From contig CAXMOM010000031.1 in NCBI GenBank assembly GCA_964195425.1, positions 124,001-188,000 of the forward strand: 64,000 bases of DNA. The letters run 5' to 3'. The notes under the pieces were generated by a model. That model made no database searches, was not told the DNA's origin, and worked only from the letters and a program-made list of their open reading frames with translations. Positions 19,473-29,208 of this stretch are shown one piece after another. Each line of letters opens with the position of its first letter. Position 1 is the first letter of the stretch. The translations under genes and the position numbers were made by a program. Source of the DNA: Glaciecola sp964195425 (GTDB lineage Bacteria > Pseudomonadota > Gammaproteobacteria > Enterobacterales > Alteromonadaceae).

Positions 19473-20849
19473 CTAGTCCGAAAACTGCCTAATAATCGCG
19501 TTAAGCGATTCTTTTGCATCACCGAAAATCATATGCGCATTGTCTTTGAAAAATAGCGGGTTGTCTATTCCAGCGAAGCCTGAGGCCATGCTGCGCTTCA
19601 TAATGAATACGTTTTTTGCTAAGTCGGCGTTTATAATAGGCATACCGTAAATAGGGCTTTCTTTAATTTCTCTTGCGGCCGGATTAACAACGTCGTTTGC
19701 ACCAATTACAATGGCTACGTCGTAGTTCTCCATGCGCGGGTTAACGTCGTCCATTTCAAGCAGTAACTCGTATGGCACGTCGGCTTCAGCCAGCAATACA
19801 TTCATGTGTCCCGGCATACGTCCTGCAACTGGATGGATGCCGTAAACGACCTCTGCGCCGTTTTCTTCCAGTAAAGCTTGTAACTCTTTCATAGCGTGCT
19901 GGGCCTGCGCCACCGCCATTCCGTAGCCAGGAATGACAATTACCGATTGCGCTGCTTCTAATACATAATAAGCATCTTCACTCGACATTGCTTTTACTTC
20001 ACCTTCAATTTTGGTGCTGACGGTAGATACAGCTTTAAAGCCAGAAAAGAGAACGTTAGTTAATGAGCGGTTCATGGCTTTACACATAATGCTAGTGAGT
20101 ATTATTCCGCTTGCGCCTACTAGGGCACCCGCCACAATTAACAAGTTATTGTTAAGCGCAATACCGGCAGCACATGCTGCTAATCCTGAATAGCTATTTA
20201 ATAATGAGATGACAACTGGCATATCGGCACCGCCAATAGGTAGCACTAACATAATGCCTAAGACTAAACATAAGCCAATAAATACATAGACGTAAAGCAT
20301 TGTCTGCGGGTCCATAGACATGGCGATTGAAAAGCCTAGTATAGTAAAAATAAGCAGAGTATTTGCGTAGGCTTGACCTTTAAATACCATCGCCTTACTT
20401 TTAACCAAGCGGCCTAACTTACCGCTTAATTTAGCCCAAGCGACTAAACTACCGGTAAAGGTTATACCGCCAATCGCTATGGCGATTAATAATATGATTA
20501 GAATGTATAACGGCAGGTTTTGACTTAAAATCATCGCAAATGCGACCACTAAACTGGCTAGGCCGCCAATGCCGTTGAGCAAGGAAACCAGTTCAGGCAT
20601 AGAAGTTAAGCCTACTTTTTTAGCTACCACTACACCTACAATACTGCCTGCCACTAAGGCTAAAGCAATCCATTCATAGCGAACAATTTGTTGGTCAATT
20701 AAGGTTATGCAAATGGCAATAAGCATGCCTATGGCCGACAGTAAGTTACCACGTCTAGCTGTGCTAGGGTGGCTCAGTAATTTAAGGCCCATTATAAATA
20801 AGGTGGCGCTTAAAACGTATACCGCATTGATGATAAATTCACTTTGCAT
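19473..20849 (-). CDS. pntB: NAD(P) transhydrogenase beta subunit
   Basis: A 458-residue subunit of the proton-translocating transhydrogenase, which uses the proton gradient to reduce NADP+ with NADH. The first 270 or so residues are membrane helices (for example LLNGIGGLASLVVAFAMIL and LPIGGADMPVVISLLNSYSG, the conserved proton-channel segments). The C-terminal domain binds NADP(H): VIVIPGYGMAVAQAQHAM, ENGAEVVYGIHPVAGRMPGH and IVIGANDVVNPAA. It overlaps the upstream pntA transmembrane gene by 11 bases, so translation is coupled. Confidence 0.97.
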   Translation of the reverse strand: MQSEFIINAVYVLSATLFIMGLKLLSHPSTARRGNLLSAIGMLIAICITLIDQQIVRYEWIALALVAGSIVGVVVAKKVGLTSMPELVSLLNGIGGLASLVVAFAMILSQNLPLYILIILLIAIAIGGITFTGSLVAWAKLSGKLGRLVKSKAMVFKGQAYANTLLIFTILGFSIAMSMDPQTMLYVYVFIGLCLVLGIMLVLPIGGADMPVVISLLNSYSGLAACAAGIALNNNLLIVAGALVGASGIILTSIMCKAMNRSLTNVLFSGFKAVSTVSTKIEGEVKAMSSEDAYYVLEAAQSVIVIPGYGMAVAQAQHAMKELQALLEENGAEVVYGIHPVAGRMPGHMNVLLAEADVPYELLLEMDDVNPRMENYDVAIVIGANDVVNPAAREIKESPIYGMPIINADLAKNVFIMKRSMASGFAGIDNPLFFKDNAHMIFGDAKESLNAIIRQFSD

Positions 20850-21132
20850 TGCGGTCTCCCTTACCTTTAAACATAGACAACATACGGTCGGTGACTAAAT
20901 AGCCGCCTACTACATTTATGGTGGCCAAAAATACAGCAATTGCGCCAAAAATTTGAGCGAGACCGTTCATATCATTACCCGCAAATACAACAGCGCCAAT
21001 AACGGTGATGCCCGAAACTGCATTCGCGCCCGACATTAAAGGAGTGTGCAAAGTGGCGGGTACTTTGCGAATAAGTTCAAAGCCTAAGAAAATAGCGAGA
21101 AGTAATATCATGGCTAAATAAATAAAAGACAT
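20839..21132 (-). CDS. NAD(P) transhydrogenase alpha-2 membrane subunit
   Basis: A 97-residue membrane protein equivalent to the C-terminal membrane part of E. coli PntA. Three hydrophobic helices are visible (FIYLAMILLLAIFLGFELI, then SGANAVSGITVIGAVVFAG, then AQIFGAIAVFLATINVVGGY). The motif VPATLHTPLMSGANAVSG is characteristic. A separate gene for this part is typical of three-subunit transhydrogenases. Its ATG overlaps the stop of the catalytic alpha gene by one base (TAATG), and its end overlaps pntB. Confidence 0.95.
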   Translation of the reverse strand: MSFIYLAMILLLAIFLGFELIRKVPATLHTPLMSGANAVSGITVIGAVVFAGNDMNGLAQIFGAIAVFLATINVVGGYLVTDRMLSMFKGKGDRNAK

Positions 21133-22280
21133 TATGTGGTCTCCTTTGAATACTGTGATTGTAAAATAGGATTAATTACCTCACCGTTGTAGGTTACTAG
21201 CGCCGATTGCAGCATGTCATCTTGCACATCGACGGTAAATAATGAGGTTTCGCTGTTCCACATGTCTTGCACAAGTGCTTGTATATTGTTTGCATACATT
21301 TGGCTAGCATCTAAAGCAACTTCGCCTGCCCAATCGCCATCGCCAATTATCTTAACGGCTTCGTATATTACGGTCTCACCAGCTATAGAGGCTTCAACAT
21401 TACCGCCGTCTTGCGCAGCCATATCAACAATGACCGAGCCCGGTTTCATACGTGAAATTACGTCATTAGAAATAAGCAATGGAGGTTTGCGACCAAACAG
21501 CTGTGCTGTGGTTATTACAATGTCAGAACTGGCAATGCAGTCGGCTTGCGCTTGTTGTTGCAGTACTAGCTGCTCTGGGCTAAGCGCTTTGGCATAACCC
21601 TGGTCAGTCGATTCGGTTGCGCCCAAATCGATGTGTAAAAACTTAGCGCCTAAGGACTGTACCTGTTGGGCTACTTCAGGGCGAGTGTCGTAGGCTATCA
21701 CACTGCCGCCCATTCGCTTGGCGGTCGCAATAGCTTGAAGCCCTGCTACGCCTGCACCAATTATGAATACTTTTGCGGGTTTAAGAGTGCCTGCAGGTGT
21801 CATCATCATAGGCAAAATTTTGTGCAAATTCGACATGGCTTTAAGCACCATAACGTAGCCGGCTAAACTGGCTTGAGAGCTTAGTGCGTCCATTTTCTGG
21901 CAACGAGTGCTTCTGGGTATTAATTCCATGCTGATTGACGAGCGCTTGCTCTTTAGAAGAGAGGCAATCTTTTGCGGACTATTAAACGGGTCAAAAAAAC
22001 TAATACTGCAGCAAGCTTGTGGTGTCTGTTCTAGTTCTTCTAATGGCAGTGGTCTAACGGAAAGCAGCGCATCGGCTGTGCTTAGTGCTTCGATGCGATC
22101 TGTAAACACCTCTGCGCCAGCATCAGTATAGTGTTGGTCGCTAAAGCCTAATGACTGGCCTATTTTACTTTCAACTTTAACAGTGGCGCCAAGTCGCTTA
22201 TACGCTTTAACGTTATCGGGTAGTAAAGCACATCGCTTTTCTAAGTCCGTTGGTTCTCTCACAAACACGAGTATGCTCAT
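21132..22280 (-). CDS. pntA: NAD(P) transhydrogenase alpha-1 catalytic subunit
   Basis: A 382-residue soluble NAD(H)-binding subunit related to alanine dehydrogenase. The Rossmann motif GAGVAGLQAIATAKRMG is near residue 175, followed by VIAYDTRPEVAQQVQSLGA. N-terminal signature VFVREPTDLEKRCALLPD and the late KPGSVIVDMAAQDGGN are typical of the family. The protein ends before the membrane helices, which are in the next gene. The ATG at 22280 is preceded by AAGGA. It is the first gene of the pnt operon. Confidence 0.96.
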   Translation of the reverse strand: MSILVFVREPTDLEKRCALLPDNVKAYKRLGATVKVESKIGQSLGFSDQHYTDAGAEVFTDRIEALSTADALLSVRPLPLEELEQTPQACCSISFFDPFNSPQKIASLLKSKRSSISMELIPRSTRCQKMDALSSQASLAGYVMVLKAMSNLHKILPMMMTPAGTLKPAKVFIIGAGVAGLQAIATAKRMGGSVIAYDTRPEVAQQVQSLGAKFLHIDLGATESTDQGYAKALSPEQLVLQQQAQADCIASSDIVITTAQLFGRKPPLLISNDVISRMKPGSVIVDMAAQDGGNVEASIAGETVIYEAVKIIGDGDWAGEVALDASQMYANNIQALVQDMWNSETSLFTVDVQDDMLQSALVTYNGEVINPILQSQYSKETT

Positions 22281-22564
22281 ATCAATTCCTTAAATTGAGG
22301 CACAGATTAGTTGGCCTGCCTTATTGGGCTGGCACAGTTATTCTCGGTCGTTAGGTAGGCGCCTTTTTATAAAGGTCGTTTTTATTTTATAATAACTTAG
22401 GTCTTAATATAGCGTACGATAAAACGCATTCATAGTACTAAATTTCTTGTATAGATCTTATGTATTAGCGGGGCGTAGTGCTTACAACGGTCAGTTTATT
22501 TCGACGCTAACAAGATCAAACGCCATAGTTAAGCTATGCATTAGGCATGCTTTCATGCACCATT

Positions 22565-22935
22565 TTATCGATTTCTTCTCTTTGTTCTTTTTTTGTACTT
22601 CTTGATATAGGGCTGAAAGAAAAGCACTAAGCCAGTTACCAGCAAAGTGAACAAACCCAATGCCGAAGGCAACATTAGCCACAAATTTGCAGATTTCTGG
22701 AAAAATGTGCCATCATGAAGTGACTCTATAAAATCTGATCTGCGGTAAGCAACCTGCAGAATATCTCCTGTTTGACTATCAAGTTGAATTTCCCAGCTGG
22801 ATTTAGCGCGCACTTTAATCACGCCTTTGTCCATCCGAGTCACGTGAAACCGCGTCCGCAAAAGTGATCGTAATAGAAGCTTATACACTTTATCTAATCT
22901 ACTCTTCAGACGTTTCAATAACGTGAGACGAAGAT
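22565..22935 (-). pseudogene. remnant of a PepSY-associated membrane protein
   Basis: The last 120 or so codons before the stop at 22565 match the C-terminal half of PepSY-associated inner-membrane proteins: RTRFHVTRMDKGVIKV, SWEIQLDSQTGDILQVAYRR, DFIESLHDGTFF, then a membrane helix (LMLPSALGLFTLLVTGLVLF) and a basic tail. Upstream, the frame runs without a break into the tail of an unrelated beta-propeller protein. A TTG start near 22910 without a ribosome site is conceivable, in which case a short protein could still be made. I favour a truncated remnant created by deletion. Confidence 0.55.
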
Positions 22936-23795
22936 AGCAAACGACTCCCGAAGCCTGAAATTGGCTCTTAAATGCTGCAAGATCCTCTTGAATTAAGGTG
23001 TTTACCATAGCAACGCCTTTATCCAATTCTACCTTTGCCTTTCGCAGATAAATTTCAGCAGTAGGTGATGGTTTACCATAAGTGCTGCCCACATATCCAA
23101 ATGCCAAGAAAATGTGACTATCGACTTTATAGCTTCTGTCCACAATACCTTTGGTTTTGGGAGGAGTACGTAGATTTTTTTCCAACGCATCCATTTTTTC
23201 ACTAGTTTGTCTGCAGCATCTAGCAGTTTCGTTGCGGGGTGTTCTTCTTTATTGTCAATCACGTTGAATAAGGCTTTGTCTGCTAATGCTTTAATCACCA
23301 TATTTTCATCTTTCTTATTGTTCTTATCTTTTTTCGCTTGTTCTGCTTTGGCGAGTAAGCGCGCTTTTTCTAGATCGAAATCTGGGTGCACCAAATGCTG
23401 CCCTGAAACCATAACGTTAATGGTTACGCCATAAGCTTCGTTATCGCCAACATAGGCTGCGTCGCCCCAAAAACGACTAGAGGGTACACGGTTAGAAACA
23501 TACTGCTGACCATCTGTAACGCCGAGTAATGTAAATTCCGCTTCAAACGACTTTTCGTTTAAGCCACGCAGCGGGCTGTAATCATCAATAATGATAACCG
23601 AACGACCATGTGTGCCCAAAATGAGATCGTTTTCGCGCTGTTGAATGGCCATGTCCATGACCGAGACAGTTGGCACACCCTGGTCATATTTAAACCAAGC
23701 ATCACCACCGTCAGTAGTAACGTAAAGGCCTAATTCAGTGCCTAAAAACAACAGGTTTGCATCTACATGGTCTTGCACAACCGACAAAGCGTATC
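22936..23795 (-). pseudogene. C-terminal remnant of a VPS10/BNR-repeat protein
   Basis: The first codons read LSVVQDHVDANLLFLGTELG, then VTTDGGDAWFKYDQGVP, MAIQQRENDLILGTHGRS and IIDDYSPLR. This is the end of the beta-propeller of sortilin/BNR-type secreted glycosyl-hydrolase-like proteins of about 1000 residues. The N-terminal two thirds are missing. A one-base slip at the T6 run 23194-23199 shifts the frame; the second part continues as MDALEKNLRTPPKTKG to QFQASGV. It then joins the PepSY remnant. The 5' truncation abuts the upstream region of the heme A synthase gene. Confidence 0.7.
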
Positions 23796-23889
23796 AATTA
23801 CACTTCCATTCCCCCTAATTGTTCGACTGTTATTTCTACCCGAAGTGAATATTGTTATACTCAATCCTTTACACACTAACAAGCTTCTT

Positions 23890-24969
23890 ATGACCTACAA
23901 AACAAACGACCATGTTCATCACATAAAGCAACCTATCGCCATTTCTAACTGGCTTTATTTTGTTGCCTCGCTCGTTTTCATCATGGTGGTTGTTGGCGGT
24001 ATTACGCGACTTACCGAATCAGGGCTATCAATTACTGAGTGGAAGCTCATAACCGGTACTTTTCCACCCTTGAGTGAAGCGGCATGGTTATTGGAGTTCG
24101 AGAAATATAAACAGATCCCGGAATATATTCAGATAAACGGGCCGGCAGGTATGACCTTAGTAGATTTCAAGTTTATCTATTTTTGGGAATGGGTTCACCG
24201 CCTTTGGGGACGACTAATTGGTCTTGCTTTTGCTCTGCCGCTTGCTTGGTTTGTATTCAAACGTGCAATACCTGAAGGTTATGCTTTGCGACTTACTGTG
24301 CTGCTAGTGTTAGGCGGCATGCAGGGAGTGATTGGTTGGTGGATGGTAACTTCCGGTTTAACCGAACGCACAGATGTTAGCCATTTTCGCTTGGCGACGC
24401 ATCTATTAACAGCACTTCTTATTCTGGGTTTACTGGTCTGGACAGCTCTGGACTTACGCCAGTTCGCTAGCGGTCAAATTAGAAAATCAAAACTGACTGG
24501 TTTTGGCCTAATAGTTTTCATTGTTCTGTTTCTGCAATTGCTATTTGGGGCTTATACAGCAGGGCTAAATGCGGGCTATGTGTCCAATACGTGGCCATTG
24601 ATGTTTGGTTCGTTTATGCCGCCCATAATAGATTGGACTGGTGATCTGTGGACAAAGATTAATAATGATCATTTTGTTATCCACTTTATTCACCGCTGGT
24701 GGGCTTGGGTTACGGTTACTTTTCTGATGGTTTTAGCGTGGCGCATACGAGGACAGTCCAAAAAAGCATCGCTTGCAATCCATAGTGCATATAGCGCTCA
24801 GATGTTGCTAGGCATTGCGACTGTATTGACCAGCGTAAACATAAATTTTGCCGTGCTGCATCAAGCAGTGGGCGCGCTCGTAGTCATCTCTACTACTTGG
24901 GGTTTGCATCTGTTAGGCCGTTATACCTCAGATGTCGTCAGTATACCGAGCTCTAAAGAGACAGGATAG
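23890..24969 (+). CDS. ctaA: heme A synthase, Cox15/CtaA family
   Basis: Converts heme O to heme A for cytochrome c oxidase. The ATG at 23890 gives 359 residues with about eight membrane helices. Family marks are VVVGGITRLTESGLSITEWK at the end of helix 1, the heme-ligand histidine in FWEWVHRLWGRLIG, LGGMQGVIGWWMVTSGL, the paired FVIHFIHRWWAWVTV and the late VLHQAVGALVVI. This is the Cox15 (longer) subtype typical of proteobacteria. No other oxidase-assembly genes lie in the window. An upstream in-frame start at 23767 would add 41 unrelated residues and is rejected. Confidence 0.93.
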   Translation: MTYKTNDHVHHIKQPIAISNWLYFVASLVFIMVVVGGITRLTESGLSITEWKLITGTFPPLSEAAWLLEFEKYKQIPEYIQINGPAGMTLVDFKFIYFWEWVHRLWGRLIGLAFALPLAWFVFKRAIPEGYALRLTVLLVLGGMQGVIGWWMVTSGLTERTDVSHFRLATHLLTALLILGLLVWTALDLRQFASGQIRKSKLTGFGLIVFIVLFLQLLFGAYTAGLNAGYVSNTWPLMFGSFMPPIIDWTGDLWTKINNDHFVIHFIHRWWAWVTVTFLMVLAWRIRGQSKKASLAIHSAYSAQMLLGIATVLTSVNINFAVLHQAVGALVVISTTWGLHLLGRYTSDVVSIPSSKETG

Positions 24970-25001
24970 TGGCCGTGTTGCTTTGATATATAATCATAAA
25001 G

Positions 25002-25024
25002 TCTGCGGGCAGGGTGCCCGCAGA
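25002..25024. terminator. hairpin between convergent ctaA and selO
   Basis: A perfect 9-base stem (TCTGCGGGC with GCCCGCAGA) and AGGGT loop between two converging genes. It lacks a T tract, so it may be a weak or factor-dependent terminator. Confidence 0.5.
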
Positions 25025-25056
25025 ATGTTGTCCTTAGTCGACACGGTTTCGAAAAG

Positions 25057-26781
25057 TCATGACGAGCAACTATAATGCGACAATCCTCCAAGCTCAAAAA
25101 ACTCTGACGGTTTCAACCTGTAATATTTCTCCTCCACCTCCTTCGATTGCTCAGCGTATGGCTTCGTCATGACCTCCTGCAGTTCTCGAACTAATGAATA
25201 GTTCCCTGTGGCCGCTTGCTTATATGCAGGCACAACAAACCACTCTCTCAAACTGTATTTTGGGTTGATGAGTTTCATCTGCCTAGAGAGCTCCTCGCGA
25301 GAGCGCGGCGAAGTAACATTAGTGCTGGTAACAAGTGATTTCCATTTAGTCAGCCAATTTGCCCAAGGTTCATCCATCTCTTCAGAGTACCTGTAGAAGC
25401 TCTTTTTGAGTGGGCCAATGTCGTCAGGCATTGTTGAAAGCTCGCGAAAGAAGATGGTGTAATCGACAGGAGTCTGCACCATGAGCGTTTCTAGCTCACT
25501 TAAAAGCGCTGAGTGAAAAGTGCCCAGTCCAAGTTTAGCAGCCCACATATTCTCCATTTCGGCTTGCATTATCTTTGAAAAGTCACTGTGAATCTCGTCG
25601 AGTTGGCACAAAGAGTCCTGATGCGTCTCTAACAAAGGGCGCACGGCCGTACAAAACATTTCGAAGTTGCGTTGTGCCGCCACGGGCTGATTCATAAACG
25701 AGAAGTGATGCCCGCCACCTGTCCATGACTGGTAATGAGGGTTAAACACATCCATAAAACCGAACGGACCGTAATCAAGTGTAAAGCCACCTGCGGCACA
25801 GTTGTCACTGTTGAAGTTGCCTTGACAGAAGCCCACGCGAATCCAGTTCGCCATAAGAGACGTAAGGCGGCTGCGAAACTCGCGGGCCAACAGCACTACC
25901 TTTTCGGCGGTGCTTAGTGTGCTGTCGATGACGCCACTGTACTCACGATCAACACAGTGCAACACAATCTTTTCGAGTTCCTCCATCGCTTTTGGATGCT
26001 CGTTTTTTCGGGCACGGCGACCGAAGAGTTCCAGTTGCCCTACTCGAATAAACGAAGGTGCGACACGCGTCGAGATTGCGACGGGCTCCAATATAAGTAA
26101 ATCAGGATCCTTAGAGCGTGTGCCTTCGGAGTACCAAGGCCGCTTAACCTTTTGTGATTTGGAAACGTACAAGCTCAGAGATCGTGATGTTGGCACGACA
26201 AGTGAGTGCATATGCTCCTGCGCTAGGAACTCTCTGATACTGGATCGAAGCACGGCGCGACCGTCCGCGCCGCGGCAGTATGGCGTTTGGCCAGCTCCTT
26301 TCAGCTGCATTTCCCAGCGTTGTCCCTTGATGACGGCTTCAAGTACAGAAACTGCGCGACCGTCTCCGTATCCGTTACCGGTTTGAAATGGGCACTGTTG
26401 GAAATACTCAGTGCCGTAGATCGAAAGTGCGTAGCCACTCGCCCAACCAACTGTGCGCAGTGGCTGGGGAAGGTGCGAGATGTCGCCCGAGAACATCCGG
26501 ACGAAGTCGGCCGATTCTGCCATGCTGTCGGCGAAGCCAAGTTCCCTAAAAAAGTTTTTACTGTGTGTTACATACTCGGGGTCTTCGATTGGCGTGGGTT
26601 TAACGGGAACATAGTGGCCTGTGAAGACTTGCCGCGGTGCATAGTCAACTCCATCTGCTTTTCCATCAGGATCGCAGTTGAGCGTGTCCATGAGCGAGTA
26701 GTTTGCCAGTTTTGCGAGATCTTCAAGCGTCGCGATGGTATCGACTGTGACCGGACCTTGAATTCTGTCTTTAACGTTCAT
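25057..26781 (-). CDS. selO: protein adenylyltransferase SelO (YdiU/UPF0061)
   Basis: SelO pseudokinases transfer AMP from ATP to Ser, Thr or Tyr of proteins involved in redox homeostasis. The 574-residue protein carries the family motifs: NGYGDGRAVSVLEAV, MQLKGAGQTPYCRGADGRAV, LRSSIREFLAQEHMHSL, TRVAPSFIRVGQLELFGRRA and CQGNFNSDNCAAGGFTLDYG, which holds the metal-binding Asn/Asp. It is longer than the 478-residue E. coli YdiU, mainly at the two ends. No selenocysteine is needed in this bacterial form. The gene starts 17 bases after creA and probably shares its promoter. Confidence 0.95.
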   Translation of the reverse strand: MNVKDRIQGPVTVDTIATLEDLAKLANYSLMDTLNCDPDGKADGVDYAPRQVFTGHYVPVKPTPIEDPEYVTHSKNFFRELGFADSMAESADFVRMFSGDISHLPQPLRTVGWASGYALSIYGTEYFQQCPFQTGNGYGDGRAVSVLEAVIKGQRWEMQLKGAGQTPYCRGADGRAVLRSSIREFLAQEHMHSLVVPTSRSLSLYVSKSQKVKRPWYSEGTRSKDPDLLILEPVAISTRVAPSFIRVGQLELFGRRARKNEHPKAMEELEKIVLHCVDREYSGVIDSTLSTAEKVVLLAREFRSRLTSLMANWIRVGFCQGNFNSDNCAAGGFTLDYGPFGFMDVFNPHYQSWTGGGHHFSFMNQPVAAQRNFEMFCTAVRPLLETHQDSLCQLDEIHSDFSKIMQAEMENMWAAKLGLGTFHSALLSELETLMVQTPVDYTIFFRELSTMPDDIGPLKKSFYRYSEEMDEPWANWLTKWKSLVTSTNVTSPRSREELSRQMKLINPKYSLREWFVVPAYKQAATGNYSLVRELQEVMTKPYAEQSKEVEEKYYRLKPSEFFELGGLSHYSCSS

Positions 26782-26798
26782 TTTTCAATTCTCCAAAG

Positions 26799-27278
26799 TT
26801 ATTTGGCGTCTGCAACAGATTGTGCGTAAGCACCTGTTCCCCATAGTGGCACCGTAGACAGACTATGCTTATAACTACCCGATGTTTCTTTGGTCGAATA
26901 AGACACATACATTAGGGTTTGAGACTTAGCATCTAATATGCGCCTAACCTTCATATTCTTAAAGAAAATGCTTTTCGACTTTTTGAACACTACGTCCCCG
27001 GATGGGCTTTTATCAATTTGGGTTATCATTTGAGCGGTGATGTCACCGGTTTGCCTACATGCAATTGAACTGTCGGAGGGGTCGGCTAAGTCTAAGTTCG
27101 CTTCAATACTCGATATATGACACGTTACACCGCTTACAATTGGGTCTTGCAGTGAATCAATCTTAATATCTTTAGTGGTAAACATGCCAAGCGAAACATC
27201 ACCTACTTCGTTATCGCTGCAGGCTGCTAGCAACAGTGTTGATAAACCTATTACTATGGTGCTTATCGCTTTTTTCAT
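26799..27278 (-). CDS. creA: CreA family lipoprotein
   Basis: A 159-residue protein with a lipoprotein signal (LSTLLLAACSDNEVGD). The mature part follows CreA closely: IKIDSLQDPIVSGVTCHISS, ADPSDSSIACRQTGDI, then FFKNMKVRRILDAKSQTLMY and YKHSLSTVPLWG. E. coli CreA lies beside the CreBCD regulators but has no established function. Two cysteines are conserved (VTCH, ACRQ). It leads a probable two-gene transcript with selO. Confidence 0.92.
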   Translation of the reverse strand: MKKAISTIVIGLSTLLLAACSDNEVGDVSLGMFTTKDIKIDSLQDPIVSGVTCHISSIEANLDLADPSDSSIACRQTGDITAQMITQIDKSPSGDVVFKKSKSIFFKNMKVRRILDAKSQTLMYVSYSTKETSGSYKHSLSTVPLWGTGAYAQSVADAK

Positions 27279-27500
27279 TCTTATGTTCCTTATTTGGTGT
27301 TTGCCGAAAATGTACTTAAAGATCTACTTTACCGCGTAAACTCTACGTGAAACTATTTTTCTTCATATTTTTATTTCGCATAAACCTGTACCAATGAGAT
27401 AGGTTGAATACATAATATCACCAAATTCGGGCAAGATGATAGTGCCCCTCTAAAGGGTAACGCCCATTGAAACAGACAGTATTTACAAAATGGGAAATAG
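27279..27500. other. AT-rich intergenic region upstream of creA
   Basis: Holds the creA promoter side. Together with 27765-27886 and the doubtful gene between, it forms a 600-base AT-rich stretch whose composition differs from the flanking genes. No RNA gene or repeat is recognised. Confidence 0.35.
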
Positions 27501-27764
27501 CTAAACAAGACAGAAGCATTGGAAATTATTTTGATGGCTTAGATATAGAGTCTCTCTTGATTTAAGACCTATACATACATAAATGTCTTCTTCGATTTTG
27601 TTGCGTTTTTTACCTTTTAGTGTTTTTAAATCTCCATCTCTAATTAGTCGGTCAAGAAAGAGTGTTACTGTATCTGCTTTACTTGCAACTGAAGCAGTTT
27701 TCCAAATCTTTAAATTACTATTAAAATTAAGGCTTTCGGCTTTTATCGTTGAACTTATAAGCAT
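27501..27764 (-). CDS. doubtful hypothetical protein
   Basis: An 87-codon AT-rich frame. The product is lysine-rich in the middle (LIRDGDLKTLKGKKRNKIEE) and ends in a Cys-containing tail (FQCFCLV). No family is recognised and no clear ribosome site is present. A 67-codon frame on the opposite strand overlaps it, so coding status is uncertain. Confidence 0.25.
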   Translation of the reverse strand: MLISSTIKAESLNFNSNLKIWKTASVASKADTVTLFLDRLIRDGDLKTLKGKKRNKIEEDIYVCIGLKSRETLYLSHQNNFQCFCLV

Positions 27765-27886
27765 TAAATATACTTTTCATTATTGATTTATTCTACGTTC
27801 AAAATTTTTGGTTAATGGGCTAATGTATTGTTTTATTTATTCTCTTCCACCTACCTATAAGAATCAAGTCAAAGTCAGTTACACCC

Positions 27887-28583
27887 TTACACTTCAAAAC
27901 AATACGCTTTATTGTTGAACCATTTCGATGCTTGTACATAACCATTTTTCTCATCTGCTAAGCGGTAATCTACAGAAAATTTGACAATGTATATACTTCC
28001 TTCACCTTTATTGCGTAGTACAATTTCATCAATAATTCCTGGCCTGAGGCTTCCCGCCGGGAATCTAATAAAACCGAGTCGATCATTGGGGCTGCTACTA
28101 TCGCGCTCATAAAGATCTATATGGTGAGCTCTATCTGTTGCAAGATGTCCATGACATATGTACATCCTTTTTTTGCCCGTTCCCAATTGAGACGGAATTG
28201 GAACCAGTCCACGCCGCCGGCCATTGACCAATATTATCTAGCAGAATGAGCAGGTCATCATTAACAGTAAAAACCTCTGAGCGCAATACATCATCAAAGC
28301 TGACGCCAGCGCCTCTCAAGGCATGGATACTCAGCGAACCGCCAATACCGGCAGCCTTGCTACCAATCTTGCTCACCGCCCCATCCAGAACAGCAAATAA
28401 AACGTCAGTAGCCCCATCTGTAGCTCTCGATACCCTCTTGGCAATAATGTGTTCAATATTAAGCGAAACAACGGGAGGAGGGGCCATATGTTTTTGTCTT
28501 TCTTTCAGCATGGCGTAATATGCATCAGTCCCGTATGCAGGATCTTTCTCTGTACCATCGGGATTTTTACCCAGTAGCAACAT
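27887..28583 (-). pseudogene. unidentified frameshifted gene
   Basis: Two or three frames together appear to encode one protein of about 230 residues. The first part, from the ATG at 28583, reads GKNPDGTEKDPAYGTDAYYA and continues to VFTVNDDLLILLDNIG. Around 28225 the plausible continuation moves to a second frame (SMAGGVDWFQFRLNWERA) and at the A7 run near 28170 to a third (KKRMYICHGHLATDRAHHID to the stop at 27887). The tail contains PNDRLGFIRFPAGSLRPGII and NKAYCFEV. I do not recognise the family. The central Ala/Gly-rich segment could be a membrane-interacting region, and effector-like or structural roles are both open. Confidence 0.45.
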
Positions 28584-29208
28584 CTTTTCTCTCGCTTTAT
28601 TAATACGTATTCGTTATTGGATTATGATCTGGAAAAGACCATAATTTTCAGAATATTGCTCTTCGTTAGGTTGATGTCAGCGTCATGTTATCTCTACGTC
28701 GTTACTATCGCTTGTGCAAAAGGACGTCGCTGGCGCATGCCCGTGCTTACTAAGCTATTAATGAGAACCCAATCAAAGGTAGTACCTTAATTCAATTAGT
28801 AAGTGAAACTATGCTAGTGCCAACAGCTTAATAAATAATGTTTTGAAAAAGTTGATATCAGTTTAGGTTTCTTTAGTCTGAACCTAAATATCTATCTCTT
28901 TACAACCTAGTATCTGTATTATCCCTAGAATTATTCAGCTTACGAACGTCATTAAAGTCATAACTTTATGTATAGCAATATCATCGAGATTTTGATGGGG
29001 GGATAGCGAACATTTCTCAGAGATCTGGGCGATTGCAAGTCGCAACCTTACTCTAAAAAATAGAGTCAGATACAAACCGATCCCTTCCCCCAAATCTGAA
29101 AAATGGCGCTTGGCTTACCGTCTTTATCTTTAAATGATTCGATTGCTCAGCATAATATTTGCGGCGGGTATTGAATCGCTGGCGAACCAAGTAGTGGCTT
29201 ATACATAG
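28584..29208. other. intergenic region, 625 bases
   Basis: No gene supported. Near 29040-29180 short frames look coding-like (minus strand KDGKPSAIFQIWG) but are broken, and may be a mobile-element or gene remnant. The region between 28900 and 29000 is AT-rich. No terminator with a T tract was found after the upstream gene. Confidence 0.35.

Noticed and set aside
23767..23889. Longer start for heme A synthase
   Set aside because: The extra 41 residues do not resemble the family and overlap the truncated end of the neighbouring remnant.
26287..26829. 180-codon frame on the plus strand opposite selO
   Set aside because: It is antisense to a strongly conserved coding sequence, has no ribosome site and no recognisable domain.
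29040..29180. Insertion-sequence remnant upstream of the PAS-GAF-GGDEF-EAL gene
   Set aside because: Only short broken frames without a recognisable transposase motif or terminal repeats.
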